A program made the position numbers and the translations under genes. From Polaromonas sp. (GTDB lineage: Bacteria > Pseudomonadota > Gammaproteobacteria > Burkholderiales > Burkholderiaceae_C): 64,000 nt of DNA. A model generated the notes under the pieces. It ran no database searches and was not told where the DNA came from. It saw nothing but the letters and a program-made list of their open reading frames with translations. This document shows positions 18,083-25,733 of this stretch, piece by piece (within the stretch, counting starts at the first letter, position 1; every line of letters begins with the position of its first letter). The stretch covers positions 62,001 to 126,000 of the forward strand of contig NZ_JAUYEY010000006.1 in assembly GCF_030689685.1 (NCBI RefSeq), given 5' to 3'.

Positions 18083-18289
18083 ATTCCAGTGTGCCGAAAC
18101 CGCCAAAACAAGCACGGCCTGGTCGCGCGCGACCATCGCGGCACCAGCGTGTATTACCGCATCGCCGATGATTCGGTGTACGCGCTGTGCGATCTCGTGT
18201 GCGGCAGCATCGCCCGTCAATTCGAGCAGACTGCACGCGAACGACAGACCTTCATCCAGACGGCCCGGTCCACCAGGGGTTGGCGATGA
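18083..18289 (+). pseudogene. ArsR-family repressor, C-terminal remnant
   Basis: This frame encodes KHGLVARDHRGTSVYYRIAD followed by VYALCDLVCGSIARQFEQTA, the wing and dimerisation helix of ArsR/SmtB repressors, and ends at TGA 18289. Family members are about 95-120 residues; here the 5' half with the recognition helix and the start codon is missing. The remnant begins next to the ribosome site of the divergent RND adaptor gene. I infer a deletion that removed the promoter-proximal part of the repressor and may have changed control of the efflux operon. The 153 bp beyond it to tsdA show no gene. Confidence 0.72.
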
Positions 18290-18442
18290 TGAGCCCCGGC
18301 GTCCCTGCGCCCCCGTCGGGGGAAGACGCTGCGCCGATGAACGCCGCGACAGCGTGGAGTAATCTAATCTTCAGTTTCAAAACTTAGTTCGACCTTGCTG
18401 CCACTTTTTTAGGAAAGACCCGATTAATAAGACCGTTTGCTC

Positions 18443-19408
18443 TCATTTGGCCGGATAGATACCTTTTTCGCGCGCCTCCAAAATCGGCTGCCAGGGGCCG
18501 AACTTGTGCTGCTCTGCCGAGAAGCCCGGGGTGTATGGCGGGAACGCGGCATCCACCGGCTTGTTTTTGCGCGCCGGGAAATCGGCTTCGAGATTCGCCT
18601 TGACTGGCCGCGGCTGGCTGTTGATGTAAGCTGCCACGTCGAAGGCCTGCTCATCCGTTAACACCGTACTGGTGTGGGTGACCCCGCTGGGCATATTGCC
18701 CTTGATGAACCCCGCGGCCAAGGTTACCCGCGCCATGCCGGCGCCGTTGTTATAGCTGTCGGCGCCCCATAGCGGCGGAAACAGATATCCGTTGGCATCC
18801 CCCGCCTTGCCGCGCCGCACACCCTGGCCGTTATCGCCATGGCAGGCCACGCAGGTGGCCGCGTAGACCTGCTTGCCCGCCACAGGGTTGGCAGCGCGAG
18901 CAAGGGTTTTAAGCCGCAAGGTGCCGCCTCCCTCGAGTTTCGCCCCAACTGGAACGCCGGTCGAAAGAAATTGCAGATACGTCGTCATCAACTTCATTTC
19001 TTCGCTATCGAGCGGCAGCTTCTTGCCGTTCATGCTGCGCTCCATGCAGCCGTTGATACGCTCCTCAGTGGTGGAGATCGCGTCTTCGCGCCCGCGGTAC
19101 TGCGGGAAACTCACAAACGTACCTACCCACGGATTTCCGAACTTGCGACCGCCCGCATCTACATGGCATGAAACACAGGCCAAATTATTGCCGGCATAAC
19201 GCTTGCTCACGTCCTTCACCTCGGGCCCGATGTGCTTGTAGGTTTCTTCCATGAGGGCTTTGCCCTTGCGTACCGCCTGGCCGTACTTGTCGTCGGGAAG
19301 CTTTGTAATGTCGGGCGCCTGCCAGTCCTTGGGGACTTGGGCAACCGCGCCTACAGTTACCCCGCAACCAATGACCAACGCAATAAGAAGTCTGCCGGTC
19401 TGTTTCAT
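18443..19408 (-). CDS. tsdA: Thiosulfate dehydrogenase, dihaem cytochrome c
   Basis: A 321-residue periplasmic dihaem enzyme that joins two thiosulfates into tetrathionate. The start at 19408 follows GGAGATTGAC and gives a signal peptide ending near AVAQ. Haem 1 binds at C78-V-S-C81-H82; the segment ERINGCMERSMNGK supplies C121, equivalent to the unusual axial cysteine of Allochromatium TsdA. Haem 2 binds at C186-V-A-C-H190. The segment GNPWVGTFVSFPQYRGREDA is characteristic of TsdA. A two-mismatch FNR-like sequence (19460-19473) lies about 52 bp upstream. It appears monocistronic; the product could feed electrons to an oxidase such as the nearby cbb3 complex. Confidence 0.9.
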   Translation of the reverse strand: MKQTGRLLIALVIGCGVTVGAVAQVPKDWQAPDITKLPDDKYGQAVRKGKALMEETYKHIGPEVKDVSKRYAGNNLACVSCHVDAGGRKFGNPWVGTFVSFPQYRGREDAISTTEERINGCMERSMNGKKLPLDSEEMKLMTTYLQFLSTGVPVGAKLEGGGTLRLKTLARAANPVAGKQVYAATCVACHGDNGQGVRRGKAGDANGYLFPPLWGADSYNNGAGMARVTLAAGFIKGNMPSGVTHTSTVLTDEQAFDVAAYINSQPRPVKANLEADFPARKNKPVDAAFPPYTPGFSAEQHKFGPWQPILEAREKGIYPAK

Positions 19409-19653
19409 GTCAATCTCCAAAGATAGTTGAAAGCTTAAGTAGCTGCCCCGCAGGTGAGCTTGCGAAAGATCAATGCCTTGCCAAAAAATGTGCATGCGTC
19501 ACAGGGTCAACAGCATTCCAAGCGCAACGCCGACGGGCAGCCTCTGCGGCAACTCATGCAGTCCCTTGGCAGCGCTTGACCCAGATGCCGTATTGAAGGC
19601 TCATACGCCCGGCCCCAGACAAGGAATGAGCCGTGCGAAGGCGGCGCCACAGG

Positions 19654-20100
19654 TCATTTCACCCGTACGCCGCTCGCGTCGTACACCTCAACTGTGACCG
19701 GTATCCCTTGTCTCACGCTCTGGGTGACGGTGCAAAACTCCTCGAACTGGTCTAGCGCGCGTTGCAGGTGTTCAAGTTGAGCGGCGGCGACCCCCAGCGT
19801 CAGCACCGCCTTCATGCGCAGCACCCGCATGCGCCCTTCAGGGTTGCGGCCCACGTCCGCCTGCACCTCACAACGCATTGGCTCAGGGTTCTGTTTGAAC
19901 TTGCGCAAGGCAAACAGCAAGGAGTCTGACAGGCAGCTACCCACGGCCGCCGTGAGCAACTGCACCGGCGACGGCCCGGTTGCGCCACCCAGCGGTGGCG
20001 GCTCGTCAACTGCCAGATCAGGTACACCATCGTCAAATGCAATCTGGAAACGGTAGTTTTTTTCTTGTGTGAGATGAACCAGAACTTGCTTGTCACTCAT
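19654..20100 (-). CDS. OsmC-family peroxiredoxin-like protein
   Basis: A 148-residue OsmC/Ohr-family protein. The two family cysteines are present in AAVGSCLSDSLLFALRKFK and QFEEFCTVTQSVRQGIPV; they form the thiol site that reduces hydroperoxides in characterised members. This subgroup (OsmC/YhfA-like) is less studied than Ohr, so peroxide reduction is inferred. GAAAGG precedes the ATG. The gap to tsdA (19409-19653, 245 bp) shows nothing beyond the weak FNR-like site. The neighbours CbpA, FNR and Usp proteins fit a stress or dormancy gene set. Confidence 0.88.
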   Translation of the reverse strand: MSDKQVLVHLTQEKNYRFQIAFDDGVPDLAVDEPPPLGGATGPSPVQLLTAAVGSCLSDSLLFALRKFKQNPEPMRCEVQADVGRNPEGRMRVLRMKAVLTLGVAAAQLEHLQRALDQFEEFCTVTQSVRQGIPVTVEVYDASGVRVK

Positions 20101-20154
20101 GGTATTGGCCTTTCTTCGCCCAGGCTTCTGGGCGCGGATGATGGGTTGCAGCGC

Positions 20155-20349
20155 TCACAGCGCATTGATCGGAATCTTCAGGCAAGACACGCCATTGTCT
20201 TCCGAGGGTGGCATCTCGCCGGTGCGGATATTGATCTGCACTGAAGGCAGAATCAGCACGGCTGTGGGCATCGCCCCCGGAAAAGCCGCAGCGCGCCGTA
20301 CCGACGTCAGGCAGTTTTGCAACACCTCGAAAAGGAAAAAAATGACCAT
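20155..20349 (-). pseudogene. Unrecognised 64-codon frame, possibly 3' end of a lost gene
   Basis: The frame reads MVIFFLFEVLQNCLTSVRRA, a proline-containing middle, then VQINIRTGEMPPSEDNGVSC and a short end. The composition of the second half looks protein-like, but I do not recognise a family. It follows, in another frame, the nitroreductase-like 5' remnant on the same strand. The simplest reading is that a deletion joined the start of one gene to the end of another. A forward frame at 20341 with a good AAAAGGA signal (69 codons) overlaps it and cannot be excluded. Confidence 0.3.
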
Positions 20350-20359
20350 TGACTTGAAA

Positions 20360-20533
20360 CAGCTCGCGCTGAACCGCCGCGCTGCTACTGAGCGGCTCTG
20401 CCGTATGGCGCCAGGTCTGACGGGCTACATCCTCATAGCCGGGGGGACCGTCTGCGGGAGAGCGCCCACTCCAGACCGATGGTCCCCACGCTGCGACTGC
20501 GCCCGAGTAGATCAATTGCCTACTTCTGATCAT
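20360..20533 (-). pseudogene. Nitroreductase/Acg-like protein, 5' remnant
   Basis: A strong ribosome site AGGAGA lies 7 nt before an ATG that opens MIRSRQLIYSGAVAAWG, a signal-like lead, and then DGPPGYEDVARQTWRHTAEP and SAAVQREL. This resembles the beginning of secreted nitroreductase-like (Acg-type) proteins, in which the next segment is normally RYATLAPSSHNTQPW. Here that segment is missing and the frame runs into unrelated sequence. I infer an internal deletion. The family match is from memory and is moderate. Acg-like genes accompany dormancy and hypoxia genes in other bacteria, which fits the location. Confidence 0.45.
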
Positions 20534-20577
20534 GTGAGTCTCCTGAGTTGAACAGCGCGCACACAGGTCGTTGCCAC

Positions 20578-20904
20578 TCAGCGCGCTGAAGGCAAATGCG
20601 CCTGAAGTGACCGCACCTGCCGTTCCAGCGCTTCGATGCGGTTGAGGTAGCCCAGCAGCATGGCCACCGAGAACATGTCGAGATCAAAATCCAGCCTGAG
20701 CTTGCCCGCCGTGCGCAAGGGCGCAATACACTGGGCGCTGAAGACAAGCTCCTCGCTTCCCTGCGGCAGCGGCAGCAGGGCACCGTACTCGACGAGTTCA
20801 TCCACCTCGGTCGGGCTCATGGCGCAAAACCGCGACAACTCGGACAAGGTCACCGTGGTGCGCTCGTCCAGCCACATCCATTCAGCTTGCTGCTGGGCTG
20901 TCAT
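20578..20904 (-). CDS. cbpM: Chaperone modulator CbpM
   Basis: A 108-residue helical protein of the CbpM family, which binds the J-domain of CbpA and blocks its DnaK co-chaperone activity. It has the MerR-like segment TLSELSRFCAMSPTEVDELV and a C-terminal heptad region (MLLGYLNRIEALERQVRSLQ). The ATG at 20904 has AAGGAGA about 7 nt upstream; an ATG at 20910 lies too close to that signal. The start overlaps the end of cbpA by 23 nt, so the two are translationally coupled, which would match their stoichiometry. Confidence 0.85.
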   Translation of the reverse strand: MTAQQQAEWMWLDERTTVTLSELSRFCAMSPTEVDELVEYGALLPLPQGSEELVFSAQCIAPLRTAGKLRLDFDLDMFSVAMLLGYLNRIEALERQVRSLQAHLPSAR

Positions 20905-21808
20905 GCTCATTCTCCTTCGGCGATGCCCGCGGTTGAAAGCGCGAGGTGCGCGCCAGTTCTTCAAACAATTCACGTTCACGGTCGGTCAGGCTGGCCGGCA
21001 CGTCGATGCGGATTGCAGCGTACAGATCACCGGCAGCGCCTTGACCCTTGGCCAGCCCCCGACCCCGCAGCCGCAGTTTGCGGCCTGCGCGGGTTCCGGC
21101 CGGTACCGTCAGCAGCACCGGCCCGTCCAGTGTGGGGACCTCTACCTCAGCACCCAAGGCTGCTTCCCAGGGGGTCAGCACCAGGTCGAAATACAAATCG
21201 TGGTGGTCCGGACGAAACACCGGATGTACCTGCAACAGGATGTGCAAGTAGATGTCGCCATCGGCCCCGCCGTTGATGCCCTTGCCGCCCTTGCCGCGCA
21301 AGCGCAGCTTCTGGCCTTCATGAACACCAGGCGGAACGGTGACCTCTAGCAGCGAGTCTGCGCCCTCGCCGGCCAGGCTCAGGCTGATGCGCTTGCCCCG
21401 ATGGGCGTCTTCGAGGCTGATCTGCACCGAGGTGTCGTAGTCACGGCCATCCATCGGCACTGGACCTCGCTGGCCGCCGCGCTGACCCCTGCCCATGGCT
21501 GCCAGCAGGTCGGCAAGGTCCATCTCGTCGAACGCCTGCCCGGCCGATGCATGCGCCTGCCGCCACTGCGGCGGCGTGAAGTCTTCACCAGCGGGATGGC
21601 GCCCGAGCTCGTCATAGGCAGCGCGTTTGTCGGCATCTTTCAGCGTGGCATAGGCCTCGCCGGCTTCCTTGAACTTGGCTTCGGCGTCTGGCGCCTTGGA
21701 CATGTCCGGGTGGTGCTGGCGCGCGAGCTTGCGGTAGGCCTTCTTGATCTCTTCGGTATCCGCGTCGCGCGCTACGCCCAGCTCGGCGTAGTAGTCCTTG
21801 TACTTCAT
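20882..21808 (-). CDS. cbpA: Curved DNA-binding protein / DnaJ-like co-chaperone CbpA
   Basis: A 308-residue type II J-protein. The J-domain (1-70) has HPD at 33-35 in LARQHHPDMSK; a linker follows (about 75-115), then two beta-rich C-terminal domains with VTVPPGVHEGQKLRLRGKGG and LLTVPAGTRAGRKLRLRGRG. No zinc-finger repeats are present, as expected for CbpA. It stimulates DnaK and can bind bent DNA. It lies 14 bp downstream of the second FNR gene on the same strand, suggesting an fnr-cbpA-cbpM operon. Confidence 0.93.
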   Translation of the reverse strand: MKYKDYYAELGVARDADTEEIKKAYRKLARQHHPDMSKAPDAEAKFKEAGEAYATLKDADKRAAYDELGRHPAGEDFTPPQWRQAHASAGQAFDEMDLADLLAAMGRGQRGGQRGPVPMDGRDYDTSVQISLEDAHRGKRISLSLAGEGADSLLEVTVPPGVHEGQKLRLRGKGGKGINGGADGDIYLHILLQVHPVFRPDHHDLYFDLVLTPWEAALGAEVEVPTLDGPVLLTVPAGTRAGRKLRLRGRGLAKGQGAAGDLYAAIRIDVPASLTDRERELFEELARTSRFQPRASPKENEHDSPAAS

Positions 21809-21822
21809 TGCGCTGGGTGTTG

Positions 21823-22611
21823 TCAGTGCTCGCGCGTCTCGAAAGCGCGGGTCAGGCCTTCCAGGTCGGTGATGCGGATGTGGCGCTTGTCCACCTCCAG
21901 CAGGCGCTGCTGCTGAAAAGCGGAGAAGGTCCGGCTGACCGTCTCCAGCGTCATGCCCAGATAGCTGCCAATTTCTGCGCGCGACATACGCAGATGAAAT
22001 TCACTGGCCGAGTAACCGCGCGCCTTCAGCCGCTGCGACAGGTTCAGCAAAAAGGCTGCCAGCCGCTCTTCTGCGTTCATGCTGCCCAGCAGCACCATCA
22101 GGCTGTGCTCGCGCACAATCTCGCGGCTCATGAGCCGACTGACCACATGCTGCATGCCCGAATTGGCGGCCGCCATCTCGGTGAAGTGGGTGTACGGGAT
22201 CGAGCAGACCTCAGCGTCTTCCAGCGCAATCGTGCTGCTGGCATGGGCGCCGTGGGCCACGCCGTCCAGGCCCATGAGCTCACCCGCCATATAGAAACCG
22301 CTGACTTGCTCACGCCCGTCGCTCAGCATCAGGCTGGACTTGAAGGTGCCGCTGCGCACCGCAAAGATGAACTGAAAGCCATCACCTTCACGGTACAGCG
22401 TCTGACCGGCCATGACCCGGCGCCGGCCGAACATGAGGCTGTCCAGACGTTCCACGTCGCCGCCTGTCATGCCGCAGGGAAGACAGAGGTCACGCAAGTG
22501 GCATTTGGAACAATGTGTCACCAGGGGTGTAATCGCCGCGCTGCTGCCCGTCGTCAGGCGCGCCACCATGCGGACGGGAGAAACGGGAGCTTCCAAAGTG
22601 GCTGTGGACAT
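21823..22611 (-). CDS. FNR-type oxygen-sensing transcription factor (second copy)
   Basis: A 262-residue paralogue of the regulator at 500-1249. Cysteines C34, C37 and C43 (HCSKCHLRDLC) plus C136 (DAEVCSIPY) match the four FNR cluster ligands; an extra cysteine, C46, follows in LPC. The recognition helix region is RAEIGSYLGMTLETVSRTF, the same E-SR residues as the first copy, so both should read the same boxes. The ATG at 22611 is preceded by AAAGGA. cbpA and cbpM follow directly. The 248-bp gap upstream (22612-22859) holds no convincing gene or perfect FNR box. Confidence 0.9.
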   Translation of the reverse strand: MSTATLEAPVSPVRMVARLTTGSSAAITPLVTHCSKCHLRDLCLPCGMTGGDVERLDSLMFGRRRVMAGQTLYREGDGFQFIFAVRSGTFKSSLMLSDGREQVSGFYMAGELMGLDGVAHGAHASSTIALEDAEVCSIPYTHFTEMAAANSGMQHVVSRLMSREIVREHSLMVLLGSMNAEERLAAFLLNLSQRLKARGYSASEFHLRMSRAEIGSYLGMTLETVSRTFSAFQQQRLLEVDKRHIRITDLEGLTRAFETREH

Positions 22612-22859
22612 GGTGTTTTCCTTTGCGGGATGTGCGGGGATCAAAGTGGGAGATGGAACCAAGTCCGGGCTACAGCGAGCGCGGAGCCGGACAGGCAATT
22701 GCAAAGAGGACGTTGCTTTCACGGTGCGCCCGATGCCGGCCAGCGTCTGTACGCCAGCGCACCCAAACCCGCACCGGACCGCAGCACCGCGCAACACTTG
22801 ACCGTGGATACTGGCGCGTGTGCATGGGCGTCGTCGCCAGGGTGGCGAGAGCATCTGAA

Positions 22860-23249
22860 TCAATGAACATGCTGCGATGCATTTGTTACAGCCTGTACAA
22901 GCTGATCAAATTGCGTGCTTTTGTCGAGAAAGGTCTCAGCGCCTGCGCCAAGATACAGCTTGCGGTAGGCTGGGCCCGAGTTGCCGCTGAACACCACAAA
23001 AGCAATGTCGGGCGCGGCATGCCGCACAGCGCGCAGCACCTGCAAGCCCGAACCACCTTCTAGCTGAACGTCCAGCACCACCACATCGGGGGAGCTGGCA
23101 AGAATGCCTTCAATCGCGCTCTGCGGCGTTGCCGCGTGGCCCGTGACCGTGATGCCGCCGGCCGCAAGCAAGCCGCAAACCCGCTCGCGAATCAGCGCGG
23201 AGTCTTCTGCAAGAAAGACCTTGAACTTGAAGCGGTGTGACTCTGGCAT
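22860..23249 (-). CDS. Stand-alone response-regulator receiver domain
   Basis: A 129-residue protein consisting of one CheY-like receiver: acidic pocket AED at 14-16, phosphorylatable D60 in VVVLDVQLEGGSG, T/S switch in FVVFSGNSG and K in FLDKS. There is no output domain. Such proteins act by phosphotransfer or protein contact. No dedicated kinase gene is adjacent on its own operon, but the PAS kinase about 0.8 kb away is a candidate partner. The gap to the next gene (138 bp) shows nothing. Confidence 0.88.
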   Translation of the reverse strand: MPESHRFKFKVFLAEDSALIRERVCGLLAAGGITVTGHAATPQSAIEGILASSPDVVVLDVQLEGGSGLQVLRAVRHAAPDIAFVVFSGNSGPAYRKLYLGAGAETFLDKSTQFDQLVQAVTNASQHVH

Positions 23250-23387
23250 GCCTCTACTGTGGCTGCCAGTACCTCTTCACGCCATAGGCGCCGGCTGAAA
23301 AGCGCTGCCCGTGTTGTCTTAAAAACCGCGTCAGCCGATACCATGACCGACTAGGACTTTTCCGAAGGTCCCGTACAGTACAGCAGC

Positions 23388-24026
23388 CTACAGCGCGTCG
23401 GTCAGCCCATGCTTGAGGGCATATCGGATCAACTCGCTCTGGTTATGCAGACCCATCTTCTGCGTCAGGTTGGCCTTGTGGGAGCTGACTGTTTTCACCG
23501 ACAGCTTGAGCCGCGCTGCGATGTCCGTCACCGACACCCCCGCCACGAGCAGGCGAAACACCTCGAACTCGCGGTTGGACAGATGTTCATGCGGCAAAGT
23601 CTTGCTGCCTGGCATTGCGCCCAGGGCCAGCTGTTCGGCGACTTCGGCACTGATAAAGGCACCGCCGCCCGCCAGTTTGCGAATGGCTTGCTCCAGCAGC
23701 GCCGGTGCGCTTTCTTTGGTCAGGTAGCCGCTGGCCCCTGACTTGATGGCACGCACTGCGTATTGCAGCTCCTGGTGCATGCTGAGCACCAGAATACGCA
23801 GCTTCGGCTTTTCGGCGTGAACCAGCTTGATCAGCTCCATGCCACTACGCCCCGGCATCGACAAATCCAGCATCAGTACATCAAACGACAACTCACGCAC
23901 CCGCTGCATGACTTCGGTGCCGTCGGCCGCCTCAGCCACCAGTTCCATGTCCCCCGCCGCAGAGACAATCCGCTTGAGGCCCTCGCGCACAATGGCGTGG
24001 TCGTCTGCAATCACGATCCGGATCAC
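23388..24026 (-). CDS. NarL/FixJ-family response regulator
   Basis: A 212-residue regulator with an N-terminal receiver (D54 in VLMLDLSMPGRSG) and a C-terminal LuxR-type helix-turn-helix (LSNREFEVFRLLVAGVSVTD, then LKLSVKTVSSHKANLTQKMG). It shares a 4-nt overlap with the sensor kinase gene and is surely its partner. The pair lies directly downstream of ccoH on the same strand, so it may adjust cbb3 oxidase or related genes in response to oxygen or redox state. Confidence 0.92.
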   Translation of the reverse strand: MIRIVIADDHAIVREGLKRIVSAAGDMELVAEAADGTEVMQRVRELSFDVLMLDLSMPGRSGMELIKLVHAEKPKLRILVLSMHQELQYAVRAIKSGASGYLTKESAPALLEQAIRKLAGGGAFISAEVAEQLALGAMPGSKTLPHEHLSNREFEVFRLLVAGVSVTDIAARLKLSVKTVSSHKANLTQKMGLHNQSELIRYALKHGLTDAL

Positions 24027-25117
24027 GGCGACTCCTGGGGGTCTGGCACGGGGATGAAGACATCGATACGTGTGCCCTGCCCGGTGGTGCTGGTGATGGA
24101 CAGTCTGCCCTTGAGCAGCACCGCGCGCTCACGCAGACCCATCAGCCCCAGCGACTGGGGCTTGCGCGGTGCGTCTGCCACAAAACCGCGACCGTTGTCA
24201 CTCACGGCAAGCTTGATGGCGTCCGGCAGCCTTTCCAGGGCCACACTCACCGCCGACGCCCCGGCGTGTTTGGCCACGTTGGCCAGCGACTCCTGCACGA
24301 TGCGAAATATGGCAGTGGCGTAGGGCTCCCGCAGCTCCAGTGCTTCGTCGGCGGTCAGTGTGCAGGCCACCCCGGTACGCTGGCCAAAGTTGTGCACCAG
24401 CCATTCGATGGCGGGCACCAGCCCCAGGTCATCGAGCAACAGCGGGCGCAAGTCAGCCGCGATGCGGCGCGTGGCGGCAATGGTGTGATCGAGCATCTGC
24501 AGCATGTCGGTCAAGCGTGTATCGGCCACTGCGGGAACCCCGGCAAAGTGATTGCGCAACCACATGGTGTCCATCTTCAGCGCGGTCAGCGACTGCGCCA
24601 ATTCGTCATGTAGTTCACGGGCGACGCGGGTTTTTTCTTCCTCACGCGCGGTATTGACGGCAGCGACAAAGGCGCTGCGCTCTTCCTGGGCACGGACGCG
24701 CTCGGTCACATCGCGCAGGATCACGGTGTAAAGCTTGCCGTCGGCGGTATCCAGCTGCGAGATGGATGCATCCATCGGAAACTCCTCCCCGCTGGCACGC
24801 AGTCCGTAAACCACGGTGCCGTCACCCATGCGGCGGGAGGTCACGCCGGTACTTGCAAAACGGTGGATGTGCTGGCTGTGGGTGGCCTGAAATCTGGCCG
24901 GCATCAGTTGGTCCAGCGGCTGGCCCAACACCTGCGAACTGGGCCAGCCGAACATTTTTTCGGCCGTGCGGTTGTAGAGCACGATGCGCTGCGTGTGGTC
25001 CACCGTGACGATGCCGTCCATTGCCGAGTCCAGCACGCCGGCAAGCATGGCCGCCGCATCGGCGGGATGGCTCTCAAAAGAAGTCGCGGCCAGGCTGCCG
25101 GGAGGAGAAGGATGCAT
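24023..25117 (-). CDS. PAS-domain sensor histidine kinase, FixL-like
   Basis: A 364-residue soluble kinase: PAS domain (about 25-140), HisKA_3 dimerisation helix with H170 in VARELHDELAQSLTALKMD, and an HATPase domain with SDNGRGF and GLMGLRERA. Aligned by eye with rhizobial FixL, the PAS segment LMPARFQATHSQHIHRF places H80 at the haem-ligand position (His200) while the distal arginine (Arg220) corresponds to T101. This makes haem binding possible but unproven. Starts upstream of 25117 are possible; none has a strong ribosome site. It is followed by its response regulator. Confidence 0.88.
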   Translation of the reverse strand: MHPSPPGSLAATSFESHPADAAAMLAGVLDSAMDGIVTVDHTQRIVLYNRTAEKMFGWPSSQVLGQPLDQLMPARFQATHSQHIHRFASTGVTSRRMGDGTVVYGLRASGEEFPMDASISQLDTADGKLYTVILRDVTERVRAQEERSAFVAAVNTAREEEKTRVARELHDELAQSLTALKMDTMWLRNHFAGVPAVADTRLTDMLQMLDHTIAATRRIAADLRPLLLDDLGLVPAIEWLVHNFGQRTGVACTLTADEALELREPYATAIFRIVQESLANVAKHAGASAVSVALERLPDAIKLAVSDNGRGFVADAPRKPQSLGLMGLRERAVLLKGRLSITSTTGQGTRIDVFIPVPDPQESP

Positions 25118-25157
25118 GTCGCAGTGTAGCAAGCTGCGCTGCTGCAACTGCGACCTG

Positions 25158-25433
25158 CTAAGCAGAGGGGTCGCTTCGGCCCTCGCCAGAAAGAGCGACA
25201 CGATTGAGCTCTGCCGACGAGCTGCACAGCAAGGCGGTCAGGGCGCTTGAGGCCATGCAGACGGCCCAGAACACGAAGAAGGCGGCGGTATACACAGCCT
25301 GTCGCGACCAGCCCAGGGCATGACCCGACCAATGCAGATCCTGCGGATCGATCAGCGCGAACACCAGCAACTCAAGGCCACAGGCCGTCAAAAAAGCGGG
25401 CCATGCCACCCACATCAATTTTTGCTTGAACAT
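25158..25433 (-). CDS. Conserved small membrane protein in cco cluster
   Basis: A 91-residue protein with two hydrophobic helices (WVAWPAFLTACGLELLVFAL and AVYTAAFFVFWAVCMASSAL) and a polar C-terminal tail. I recognise no named family, although such proteins commonly follow ccoH in related genomes. GGAAGGCAGC precedes the ATG at 25433. It is 11 bp after the ccoH stop and on the same strand, so an accessory role in cbb3 oxidase assembly or in the neighbouring sensor is possible. Confidence 0.75.
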   Translation of the reverse strand: MFKQKLMWVAWPAFLTACGLELLVFALIDPQDLHWSGHALGWSRQAVYTAAFFVFWAVCMASSALTALLCSSSAELNRVALSGEGRSDPSA

Positions 25434-25444
25434 GCTGCCTTCCT

Positions 25445-25717
25445 TCAACGACCGGTGGGTGCGGGTACCGGCGTGGCCGCATGGTTGCGGCCCTGCACTG
25501 CGGGCATCAGCGCCTTGTCTCTCTCGGCCAATGTCTTGTTGATTTCCATCCCGCGCCGGTAGTAGTCCCCGGCCACCAGCGGGTCGGATGCGCGCAGCGC
25601 CAGCCAGAGCGTGACAAAACCCGCCACCACCACGATGGCCGGCCCGGCGATCACCATCCACACCAGCGGAAACTTCCACCAGGGTGCGCCCGGCTCTGAG
25701 GATGGGTCAGTTTGCAT
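25445..25717 (-). CDS. ccoH: cbb3 oxidase assembly protein CcoH/FixH
   Basis: A 90-residue FixH-family protein with one membrane helix near the N-terminus (FPLVWMVIAGPAIVVVAGF) followed by the signature DPLVAGDYYRRGMEINKTL. CcoH is needed for stable assembly of cbb3-type oxidase. AAGGAGACAAG gives a strong ribosome site before the ATG at 25717. It lies 16 bp after ccoG, as usual for ccoNOQP-ccoGH clusters. The protein is shorter than rhizobial FixH, which is typical of betaproteobacteria. Confidence 0.9.
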   Translation of the reverse strand: MQTDPSSEPGAPWWKFPLVWMVIAGPAIVVVAGFVTLWLALRASDPLVAGDYYRRGMEINKTLAERDKALMPAVQGRNHAATPVPAPTGR

Positions 25718-25733
25718 CTTGTCTCCTTGGGGG

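Noticed and set aside
17021-18289. 422-codon frame on the plus strand ending in an ArsR-like tail
   Set aside because: Only the last about 69 codons look like a real protein remnant; the rest is antisense to the adaptor gene and does not contain the ArsR recognition helix.
22860-22930. TGATCAAAT sequence upstream of the second fnr as a possible FNR site
   Set aside because: Only one half-site matches, and it lies inside the coding end of the receiver gene.
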